Positions 44,688 to 55,134 of a stretch of DNA of 64,000 bases are shown here, piece by piece. The position numbers and the translations under genes are program-made. The notes under the pieces were generated by a model, which was not told where the DNA came from, did no database searches, and saw nothing but the letters and a program-made list of their open reading frames with translations. This stretch comes from Taudactylus pleione (lineage: Eukaryota > Chordata > Amphibia > Anura > Myobatrachidae). Position 1 is the stretch's first letter. The number at the start of each line of letters is the position of its first letter. The stretch is taken from positions 1,488,001 through 1,552,000 of the forward strand of contig JAUIMM010000171.1 in NCBI GenBank assembly GCA_031769625.1, read 5' to 3'.

Positions 44688-47600
44688 GTAAGGAAAGGAG
44701 TGGCGTTAGTGGATGTGTGATAATGATTGTTGTGAGCGAATTTGGCCCATGGAAGGAGCTCTACCCAATCATCTTGCGAAGAGGAAATGAAGGTGCGAAG
44801 AAACTGTTCGAGATCTTGGTTGACCCTCTCAGTTTGTCCGTTGGTCTGGGGATGATATGCGGTAGAGAAGTTAAGTTTCACCCTAAGTGCTGAACAAAGT
44901 GATCTCCAAAATTTAGCGACAAACTGCACTCCTGTGTCTGAGACGATTTCTAGCGGAAGACCATGAAGTCTGAAGATCTCCTTAATGAAGTTTTGGGTGA
45001 GTAATGGAGCCAATGGAAGTCCAGTGAGAGGCACAAAGTGGGCCATTTTGGAGAATCTGTCCACAATAACCCAGACCGTGTTGTGGCCTTGAGATGGAGG
45101 AAGGTCAGTGATGAAATCCATAGATAAATGCGTCCATGGTCGCGAAGGAATGGCTAAAGGCTGAAGTTGCCCGGAAGAAGCTTGCCGAGGTACTTCATGC
45201 TGAGCACACTTAACACAGGAGGAAACGTAGGAGACAACATCTGATTTCATTGAAGGCCACCAGTAGGATCGCCGGATAAATTCAGTCGTCTTCTCAATGC
45301 CATAGTGTCCAGAGAAATGAGAAGCATGAGCCCATTGTAACAACTTTTTACGAAGGTGGGGTTCCACAAAAGTCTTCCCAACAGGTGGAGTCATAGAAAT
45401 GCTGGTAGTAGAAAACGAGATTGGATCCAAGATGGGATGATCCTGTTCAAAGAGTTGTTTAGGACCGCTCTCCAGAGAACGAGAGAGGGCATCGGCCTTA
45501 CAATTTTGAGAACCGGGGCAGTAGGAAAGCTTGTAGTTAAATCGAGAGAAGAACATTGCCCATCTAGCTTGCCGTGGATTCAAGCAGTTAGCTGATTTCA
45601 GATAGAGTAGGTTTTTGTGGTCTGTATAGATGGTGATGGGAAACTGAGCCCCCTCTAAAAGATATCGCCATTCTTCAAGTGCCAATTTTATATGGAGTAA
45701 CTCCTGGTCTCCGATGGAGTAGTTCCGCTCAGTTGGCAAAAATCTCCGGGAATAGAATCCACAAGGATGAAGTTTTTCATCCTCAAAGCGTTGAGAGAGG
45801 ACTGCTCCAACTCCCTCGGATGAAGCATCGACTTCCAAAATGAAAGATCTTGTCATGTCTGGTTGTATCAGCACAGGGGCCGAGATGAATGCTTGCTTCT
45901 GAAGTTGAAAAGCAGAAGTCGCTTCTGCTGACCAAGTAGTTGGATCTGCCTCCTTACAGGTGAGAGCTGTGATGGGAGCTACCAGGGTAGAGAAGAAACC
46001 TTTAATGAATTTACGGTAATAGTTTGCAAAACCTAAAAAACGTTGAATGGACTTCAGTGAAGTAGGAATAGACCAGTTGAGGACAGATTGAAGTTGTGCA
46101 GGATCCATCTGAAGATTTGACCCGGAGATGACGTACCCTAGAAATGGTACACTGGAAACTTCGAAAATAAATTTTTCCAACTTACAGTAAAGCTAATTAG
46201 AGCGTAATCTTAGAAGAACTTCCTTAACCTATTCCCGATGACTAGCCAAATCTTGAGAAAAGATCAATATATCATCTAAATAGATGACCACAGTCTTGTA
46301 CAGTAGGTCCCGGAAGATCTCGTTGACGAAGAACTGGAAGATGGCTGGAGCATTACAGAGACCGAAAGGCATGACGAGATACTCGTAATGCCCATCCCTG
46401 GGATTGAAAGCTGTATTCCATTCATCACCAGGTCAGATACGAATCAAGTTGTAGGCACCTCTTAAATCGAGTTTTGTGGCTGTGGCTCCTTTGACCCTGT
46501 CAAACAACTCGGTTATGAGAGGTAAAGGAACAAGAAAGGAATCCTAGCGCTTCAATACTACACTAATAACTCAATCTAAAAATGAACCTGCAGCGGTATA
46601 GCAATCAAGGGGAACAAATTGCAACCCCACAAGCACTGAGATAAAAATAGATAAACACGTATACCGCGCTGGTAAGCAATTTAGATTACAATTATATTTA
46701 ATAAATTAAAATGATGAAAAAATAGGACAATACATATATATATCAATAGGACATAGAATCAATAATAAAAACATATAATCCACAGTAAAAATAAAAAACA
46801 TATGAATAGATGAATAGTGTATTAACTAGCATATGAATAGATGAATAGTGTATTAACTAGCTGGTGTATAAATAATGGTACTAATGTGCTGGGTTAGAAT
46901 CACAAGAAAACAGTTCCTGCATGGAAAGATTCCAGATGCTTCAGATGAAAAGCGTTTAGACACACTTTGCTAGTTAATAGCTTGATTTGGTAATATTGTA
47001 GCCGCTAGCCTGCAAGTACTGTATCCGTTGAGATATCCACAATAAACAATCTGAAGCTTGTATAGCAAAGGCAGTTAATAACTTGTGGGATACTCAAAGT
47101 GTTACACCGTCAGGCACACAATTATAGGAACAAGGTCGGAGTACTGACCGGTCTCAAGATCTCAGACGGTTAAAAATAGAGGTAGCATTGTTCTCTCACC
47201 AGCTGTACTGTGGAGAATGTTGACCAGGTCATAAAACCGTCTCGGAGTCACGCAGCTGATCCAGTGCTAAGGCTCTCTGTCCGGCTGCACAGTAATGATT
47301 GCCTGCCAGAGACCAGGGCCAAAGGAAATCCGGGAGGATTTTCCGGATGAGGGGATGTGCGCGGCCGCGGCTTACAGGATATCCTCGCACCGGGAGCAGA
47401 GACTGTGGATACTGACAACACTTGCAGGAGCGGGTAATATAACAGGACACAATAGACAGGTACAGTCAGCAACGTGTTTCGTCCCGTTCCTGGGACTTTT
47501 TCATGAGAAGTAAAGGATACTGATTTTTAATAGTTACATCATTGAGTCCATGATAATCTATACATGGACATAACCCTCCGTCTTTCTTTTTTACGAAGAA

Positions 47601-48133
47601 ATAACCAGCCCCTGCTGGATGAAGAGGAAGGCCGGATGAAACCTTTTTTTAGATTTAGAGGTAGAAGATCCGCTTTCTGCTTACTGAACACATCCGGAGA
47701 AATCCGAATAGGGTTCAGGTAGACCCTTAGGTAGTTGAAAATCAGAGGACCAAATGGGAACCACCCGATGTAGACAATTCTTGAAGCAATTGGCTCCCCA
47801 AGAGGTAATTTGCATGGTTGACCAATCGATTTGTGGAGAATGTCTCTGCAACCAGGGTAACCCGAGAACTAGGGAATGAGAGGCTTTGGGAATCACTAGG
47901 AAAGATAGTTCCTCAGAGTGGAGAACCCCAACGGTGAGTTTAAGGGGTTAAGTGCGTTGAGTTATGGTTCCACTATTAATTCGACTACCATCGATGGCAG
48001 TTAAAGTCACTACTTGGCTTAGAGCTTCAACGGGAATCCGATATTTATGAACAAAGTCCGTAGTCATAAAATTTTCTGCAGCCCCTGAATCTAGAAGGGT
48101 TAGAATGGCAGTTGGACCCTGTGGAAGTGTCAA
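44675..48133 (-). pseudogene. pol: Gypsy pol (PR-RT-RNase H-IN), broken
   Basis: Protease (48133-~47700) has LLDSGAAENF and a LVLGLPWLQ tail. RT resumes with FFVKKKDGG (~47600), NQYPL, is cut by the insertion, then continues to YLDD (~46270-46280) and FLGYVISG. A segment upstream of [12 protein letters not shown], normally the fingers (PIDLLPG to the KGFI region), is missing. RNase H (~45900-45450): LEVDASSEGVG, YTDHKNL, ADALSR. Integrase: zinc head HYG...C..C (~45320-45200), DDE core with MDFITDLP, VSDTGVQF, GQTERVNQDLE. An in-frame stop is at ~46190, and the frame ends at 44675 inside the inverted duplication. The 501-codon frame 44675-46180 is otherwise open. Confidence 0.92.
46532..47510. 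mobile_element. 979-bp insertion in gypsy RT
   Basis: Flanked by gtaaagga on both sides (46524-46531, 47511-47518). Removing it restores the continuity of the NQYPL...PLITELF region of RT. It begins acaagaaaggaatcctagcg and ends with gtgtttcgtcccgttcctgg followed by gactttttcatgagaa, text that resembles non-LTR or Penelope-type termini I associate with frog genomes. Contains a 31-bp tandem pair at 46798-46860. No long ORF. Confidence 0.8.
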
Positions 48134-48139
48134 TTGAGC

Positions 48140-48517
48140 TTGAATAGTGAAATCTGACTTCCTGGGTGATTCGTTGGCTACTCCTAACTTAACCTCTCTG
48201 CGATAAGTTAGGAGGAGGCATTTCCCGGACGGATGGGACAGGATTTAACTAAATGTTGGGAAGATCCACAGTACATGCAGAGATTCTGTCTCTGCCTTTT
48301 CTGCCATTCCTCAGGGGTCAGGTGGGAGTGGTTGACCTGCATGGGTTCTTAGCCCACAGGAGGAGAAGGGAGTCGAGAAGCTGGACGTGGTCTTCAATGA
48401 TCGAATCTGCCTCTCTCCAAGGCATGCTCTCTGTGTCGAAGGCCCACCTTATTGCAGAGAGTGATTAAATCATCCAGACTGGTTGTGCAGATAAGGAGCC
48501 ATATGGTAAAGATGGCA
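48140..48517 (-). pseudogene. gag: Gypsy gag, C-terminal remnant with zinc knuckle
   Basis: On the minus strand TTSLDDLITL, a HREHALE segment, then the knuckle CMYCGSSQHLVKSC (CX2CX4HX4C, ~48237-48279), then the linker to protease. The N-terminal and capsid parts are absent; the sequence joins directly to LTR minisatellite at ~48517, so a deletion removed the LTR end, primer site and gag start. Confidence 0.8.
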
Positions 48518-49063
48518 GCACGGGCTGGCTGGGTAGCCATATAGAGATGGTGGTAGCGTGGAAGCTACTTGGAGTGGCTGGGTAGCCGTATGGAGATGGT
48601 GGTAGCGTGGAAGCTACTTGGATCGGCTGGGTAGCCATATGGAGATGGTGGTAGCATGGAAGCTACCTGGAGTGGCTACAACACCTACGGAGCACAGTGG
48701 TGAGGCTCACTAGTTAAATTAGGGGACTTGTTGCATTGGCAACTAGTGAGAGGAATGAGGTTTCCTTTTATAGAGAGCACTGGATGCTTACTGGCTGAAG
48801 GAGAAGGAGGAGCAAGTCCATTGGTGGAAACCGCGTCACATGGGCAATCCAAGATGGCCGCGCCCATGGACCGGAGACCCGCGGTGGATCCATGTGTGAG
48901 ATGCCGGGCCAGAGACTGAGGAGAAGATGCAGGTGCTGTCAGGAGACAGGGAGAGCGATTGCCTGCAAGTGCAGGACAGCGAGGCAGCAGACCACCACCC
49001 CGCAGCGCTCTGAGAGGTAAGTGCCGGGGTCTGATTCTGGGGTCTCTGTGATGAGCTGTGACA
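48518..49063 (-). repeat. Gypsy 5' LTR copy, truncated (minus strand)
   Basis: Starts tgtcacagctcatcac at 49063 and matches 43766-44478 throughout, including the tatagagagc region and the 48-bp units (only ~3 here). It ends inside the minisatellite. Confidence 0.82.
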
Positions 49064-49224
49064 CCAAGTTTGTGGATCCGCTTAAAGAAGGGAAATTATT
49101 AGTCCTACTTGCAGTTATTCTATCCCTGAGGAGACGGAACAAAGTCTGAAGTAAAGTTTACCTTCTGGGTGAGAACTTGGATATGTGCAGCAAGCACTTG
49201 AGCAGGATTCTGCCCCTGTTCCAT
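49064..49224 (-). pseudogene. Gag start of a second gypsy element
   Basis: The minus-strand ATG at 49222-49224 opens MEQGQNPAQVLAAHIQVLTQKV, the short coiled-coil-like N-terminus common in vertebrate gypsy gag, then stops appear. It is cut at 49064 by the LTR of the first element, so the first element or its LTR inserted here. Confidence 0.55.
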
Positions 49225-49258
49225 GATACTCCTCTAATACTTTTTGGACTGACTATAA

Positions 49259-50261
49259 TGTTATGATTGCCAAAGCCTGCCTCATGTGAACTGACTAGAA
49301 CCTAGCTGACAAGGTCTTCTGCCACTAACAACCGCCCATTGTTCTTTAGAACTGGTCGTATTTACCAGTACTTAGGCGGCCGCCTGGTCTTAAAACTCGA
49401 TGTGGTAGTGGTTCACATGAAGGTACTATGGAATATAGTGGTGAGTCGGACAACCAGAACAAGAACAGTTCGTGAAACGGCTTGGGCACTGATGATGCGG
49501 CAAACATGCCGATGGTGTGGCTTGAGTGCCGATAGTTTAGCAATAGCTGATGGTAGGAAGTTGATAGAAGTGTTGTGGCTTTGGAAGCCAATGATGCGTC
49601 AAATGTGGCGATAGTGCAGCTTGTGTGCCAATGGTGCGGCAATAGTAAGAAGCTGAAGCAAGTGTTGCAGCTTTGAGAGCCGGTGGTGCTGCAAATATGC
49701 CGATGGTGTGGCAATAGCCGATAGTAGGAAGCTGGTAGCTGGAGCTGTGGCTTTGAGAGCCGATGGCAGCATAGCTGTATTGGTGCTGCTTGGAAGCCGT
49801 AGGAGAAGCTGGAGAGCCGGAGACAGCACAGAAGCTGCTGGTGCGGCAAAGGTGCCAATGATGCAGCAAGAGCCAGTGGTAGTAAGTTGGTAGTTGGTTC
49901 TGCGGCTTTGAGAGTCGATGGCAGCACAGTTGTACGGATGCGGCCAGGAAGTCGTAGGAGAAGCTGGATAGCCGGAGACAGCACGGAAGCCACAACAGGA
50001 AAACCAGAATCTTCACCGCAAGGAGGAACAAAAAGCTGACCATGCCGCCGAGCCAAGGGAACCCCCAGGAACACTATAGTTGGAGAGGCGGAAAAAGTCC
50101 AGAGTGTTGAAATAAGGATACCATCCTATCACACTGTGCCGTGGATGGCTTGTCACTTCCTGAGGTGTGCTGATCGCCTAACAACCGATAGCGCTGAAAC
50201 AACAGTGTGAGTAGGAGGTAACCTGCTAGCAGAAAACAAGTCGTGGCCGCGCCTTGTAACA
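49259..50261 (-). repeat. Probable LTR of the second gypsy element (~1.0 kb)
   Basis: On minus it begins tgttacaaggcgcggcc at 50261 and ends near aatcataaca at 49259, just before the gag start. The middle (49490-50010) is tandemly repeated, unit ~180 bp (ctttgagagccgatggcagc, then gtaggagaagctgga marker). No partner LTR in the window, so the limits are inferred. Confidence 0.55.
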
Positions 50262-52144
50262 CTCTGTTCCCTTTTGGTTTTAAACCAGCTATGGCTTTGG
50301 CAACTTCAAGACAATTAAACAGAAGGAAGCAAGAGCTTTACAAATAATATGCAAGAGAGTTTTGTTTAGATACTTTTACAGTTGAAAATAACAATATGAA
50401 AGGGATGCATTTACAAAATTGGAAAAAAAATATAGTGTATATTCAAATATATAACAATTGGTATGAATTTAGCCAGCAACTGAGTGAATATTCAAGGAAT
50501 TATTGAAAACTCAAGTAAGCATGCAGGGTCAGATGCACAATTAGGTTAGGAACAAGGTGCTAGATTTTAAATGGCAAACAATTTTCTAGGTTCTGTGGTA
50601 ACCAGCATATTCTTGCAGTAATCTTCTCCACCTGATGGAGTTTTCCTCTTCTTGTATGCAGCAAGGTTTGGGAGTTCTAAAACCTGACAATCACTGTATG
50701 TAGAGGCTGTGAGTACAATAGAGAAGTTGACAATTGAAATAGGAATAACATCATGTTTCAGGTGTAGTACCATGGCAACTTCACCACAAGCTTAAAAAAC
50801 AGATGTGAAGAACACAGGAAGGTTAGTCACTGGCACCAATGTAATGGAAGAATTTGCGGCCAAGGGAAAAAAATAGGGGCTTTCCAACAACCCCACTGAA
50901 TTTCTAAAGTAATAGGTTTATTCTTCGTTGCTAACCAGGGTATTTTGGAACCACTATATAGTATTATAATATTTTTGTTGGGCAATCCTCCTTACTCGAT
51001 AGTGAGCTATTTATAAATAAGAAAATGTCTATTCCATATGGGTATCATAAAATACCCTAATAAAGGTTAGAGCATTGTCTGACACGATTGCTGTGTGTGT
51101 CTCATTTACTCTCCAGCCATAACTCTTTTCTTTCCAGATAGCCTGGTTACCTGACAACTTGCCTTTATCAGTTGGAGGTTGGCACCTAGATTCCCAGTTC
51201 TTGACCAGAGACGGTCACCATGCCTGGTGGGCGTTGGACGACAGAACTGTAAAGCTGCATGGTGAGTAGAGTTATTATCTGCAATCAAAGCTTTTCTGTC
51301 CTCCTGTCCAAGTAGACATGATCTGTCTTTAGGTAAGACTAGGGGATTATAAATCTCAGTAACTGGGCTATTATATGTGCTTATATGTGCTTCTGTGTCA
51401 TTAGGCCTATGATTGAGCGAGTGATTGACTTATGTTGCACACAGGAATGTGTGTATGTCCCTTTTGAAACATTGGAGTAAAGACTAACCCAGGTACCGCG
51501 GCTGGCTTACCCGTCAGGTTCAAACTTGGACGCCCCTGACACCTTAATGGAATAAGTTGACGGACATTGCCTGTGTCAATTGAATCAAGTGATGGTGTAT
51601 AAAGCCACCCCTTGACTCAGGAAAGATTTCCTGTTGTCCCTGCTGGTACCGATATGAGGCACCTGGGGTCAGGAAATATTTTTTTAAATGTTTGTTTGTT
51701 TAAGTATTAGATTACATAGATTGGCAGATTTTAACGGGAGGATGTGTCATTAATTAGAGATATTTGGACGTACATTTTGGCTAGTGAACACCACATCTAG
51801 AGTTAGTTGTTGGCACCAGATTGTGTAAGGAGATTACTCCATAAATTGTAGTCAGTGTGTCTGTAATGTGATTCTGACTCAGGCATCGGGTGGGCCAATC
51901 ATCCTCCACAGCATAGATCCAAGAGTAAATCCAAGGGATCCTTATGAAGAAGGATCAACCATTTACACTCTGTTGCCACTTTCTGCCACAGGTTAGTGAC
52001 ATAGGGAAATGGTGGGATACAGTAGTAAATAATTTGGATAAATTACCACATAGTATAGTGTCCGATGATCCATTACATCCTGGATTCTAAGATAGCCTAT
52101 AGATTAGGGGGGAACACTCTGGATTCTCACATAGTGTACTGACT
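50262..52144. other. Anonymous DNA; possible LTR/leader of the gag relic downstream
   Basis: 50262-51050 shows nothing. At ~51057 AATAAA is followed by a U5-like stretch (tgtctgacacgattgctgtg), and gtgagtagag at 51260 could be a splice donor. This would suit an LTR end and leader for the gag at 52145, but no LTR copy or clear primer site is seen. Confidence 0.35.
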
Positions 52145-53610
52145 ATGGGAAACAGTGACAGTCATCCCTCTGGTGAGAGCCCACAGACTGCCATGGATGT
52201 AATGTGCATGATACATGGTGATTGTGTTCTGAAGGGGACGGAAAAATTATTAGATCCAGATAAGTTCCAGGATATGGAAAGGGGACACAGGAAGTACATA
52301 CAGGATAAAGATGTGCATAAACAAATGAATCAACGGCTTCAAACAGCAAGCAGATTGAAATGGGAGATGGAACTAGATGAATTGGAGGATGAGATGTGCT
52401 CCTTGAACCTGAGAACAGAATCAGAACAAACTCAGATGGTCACAGAGTCAGCGGTTAGGAAAATTAGATTAAACTCCATTATCCTGATTGGAGATTTCTA
52501 AATTGCAGATTTTCTAACATGCCAGGAGATACTATATGTCAGAGTTGTGGTTTACCCCGGTCTGAGTTTTGTCCCTCATGTAAAAGAAGTGACCTTCCTA
52601 ACATAAATATAACAAATATTTAGACAGACTTAGGGGGTCCCAACCTGTTAAAAGAACCTGGAAATGTAGATTTACTAATAGTTTACATTATTGGTCTAGT
52701 AAAATTTGTGCACAGTGTAAATGTCATCGTCCAGGAGTACCCTTAGCCAAGTAATTGGCCCTTCCGTTGCCCTTCTGTCATACGGATAAACTTTAAAAAC
52801 CTACAGGTATTTACCCTATGATAGTTCAACACAGACCTGAAGGACAGGACCAAGTATGGGACACCACATGGTTCAAACCATGGACCAAAACTGAAGTTTT
52901 TATAGTTAAGGATGTCCCTAACATTGGAAATCATCCAATGGCAGCCTATTGATAAGTAGAGAGATTAAATACTGTCTAAAGCACCACATGGATTGATTTA
53001 GATGAAGTTATATATGCATATATGCAGGTGCAGGTGAATCTACAGCAACTGAGATTTCTAATATACTTATAGACATTGCGCCAGCACCGCAAGAAGCTGC
53101 ACAACAGAAAACAGTCCAATCAGGAACTCAATGGCTAGATAGATGCAGAATATTCTGCAATAGACTAGCAGATAATGCTCCTGCAAATATATAACATAGG
53201 CAGGCGAAGGATGAATCAGTACAGGCCTACTATGACTAAATACTCCGAAGACACACAGATCAGGTGTTTGGGTTGGTAGAGCCCAGAGAGATAAGGATTT
53301 TTAAAGTACTCTACTCAATGGCCTAGATCCAAAAATAAGAGGAATTATATAAGTAGACCAGAAGCTGCATCCCTAACACCCAACACACTTATCACTATTT
53401 TGAGAGCCATAGAGCAAAATTACACAGAGAGAGTAGAAAGATGTACCAAATCTACCCCTCAGGCTGTTTATGGTATAACCACATACAACAAATACAAGTC
53501 AGGAAGAGGCAGACAGGGACATGCTGGGGTCTTTGCTTCCATTGCAATCAGCATGGACACATGAAAAGAGATTGTCCATCCCTGACAGTAAAAGGTCAGA
53601 GCCAAAAGTA
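52145..53610 (+). pseudogene. gag: Retroviral gag relic (second ERV lineage)
   Basis: The ATG at 52145 begins MGNSDSH, a myristoylation-type matrix start, open for 118 codons. Downstream frames are broken, but capsid-like text (VWDTTWFKPWTKTEVF at ~52850) and a zinc knuckle CFHCNQHGHMKRDC (CX2CX4HX4C, ~53535-53576) follow in order. It does not resemble the gag at 9133 beyond family features. No pol follows: the foldback element starts at 53616. A gag piece of a separate retrovirus-like element. Confidence 0.7.
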
Positions 53611-55134
53611 GGACACCGTCAATTATCACAAGTTTAATGCCCTCATTGCCCAACAATGGTGTATATATATTTTGACTATCCGGACAAGAAGCGCTTAAAT
53701 AAAAAATAATAATTTATTACATAATAGGCTATAATAACAATTTATTACATAATAGGCTACGCAATGTAAAACAAGAAAATAAATACTTTACACACACATT
53801 CATAAAATATAAACTGGTATTTTTTCACAGCAATGGCTCGTGTAATAGAATGAAATAAAAAAATAAGAGATTCACCTCTGCAGTAGGTGTCTCGTATATA
53901 AGTACATATTATACAGCCATCTAAAACTCAAACTCCATAAAACAGTTCTGGCATAAAAATAGACAATAAGGTCAATTATTGGACCTTTCCTTGATGATAG
54001 GAAGCTCCAGGTATTATGCCACTGATACTTAGAGAGCTCACAGTCATAGGCACCGGGATGTTTGATGTTATACTTTAGATTGTAACTTAATGTCCATGTA
54101 TCACGTCCTGTCAATTATAAAGCAGGTAATCAACCTAATTTATCTGCGTATGTACAAGCACTCTAAAAGCAAATAATCTTGTGATGGGGGTAGCTGTAGG
54201 TATAGGAGGTAACCACCCTCAGTTCACATATGGATCTTTAATTTTTGTTAGTAATACCTTAGCGCTCAATCTGTATGTAATATAGTAATGTGACTAAATT
54301 GATAAAAGTCTGTGTTTCATTAAAATCGTTTATTTGTCAAATTAATGCTATCACCGTCATTAGTTAGTAAATTCATAATGGCAGGTAACATCCAATGATT
54401 ATTGAATTGATATTAACAGATTAGATCCAATGTTGTAAAATCAAAAATATGATAAGAATCGGGTGAATGAGCCAATTCTTAAAAGTAATACATAAATTAA
54501 TTAGCGGTGTGCACCGGCCACTTTTCGTGTTTTGTGTTTTGGTTTTGGACCTGGATCTTTCTTCATGTTTTGGATCTGGATTGGTTTTGCCAAAACCACC
54601 CTTCCGTGTTTTGGGTTCTGGGTTTTGTGTTTTGGATCTGTATTTTTTTGAAAAAAAGCATAAAAACAGCTAAAATCACAGAATTTGTGGGTTTTTCTAA
54701 TCCTATGCTATTATTAACCTCAATAACATTAATTTCCACTCATTTCCAGTCTATTCTGAACACCTCACACCTCACAATATTCTTTTTAGTCCAAAAGGTT
54801 GGACCGAGGTAGCTGGATGACTATGCTAAGCGACACGAGTGGGTGGAACAAACACGTGGCCCATCTAGGAGTGACACTGCAGTGGCAGACAGGATGGCAG
54901 TTTGAAAAACTAGGCCCCAAACAGTACATAATGCAAGAGAAAAAAGAGGTGCAAGATGGAATTGTCCTTGGGCCCTCCCACCCACCCTTATGTTGTATAA
55001 ACAGGACATGCACACTTTATCAAAGCAATCATTTCAGCGCCAGGGTCTGCCACACAACTGTGGCTGAAATGATTGGTTCGTTTGGGCCCCCACAAAACAA
55101 GCTGGCAATTAATCTGTCCCTGCACAAACTGGCT

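Larger units (their letters stand above)
44479..48517 (-). mobile_element. Ty3/gypsy retrotransposon internal region (minus strand)
   Basis: Order on the minus strand from 48517: gag C-terminus with zinc knuckle, protease, RT, RNase H, integrase, chromo-like tail, purine tract, 3' LTR. Flanked by related LTR sequence at both sides. Disrupted by a 979-bp insertion (46532-47510), loss of most of gag and of the RT finger region, stops, and the inverted duplication above. Confidence 0.9.

Noticed and set aside
49346..50074. 242-codon minus-strand frame and overlapping 168-codon frame
   Set aside because: Repeats within a gypsy LTR; no homology and two overlapping frames of equal quality.
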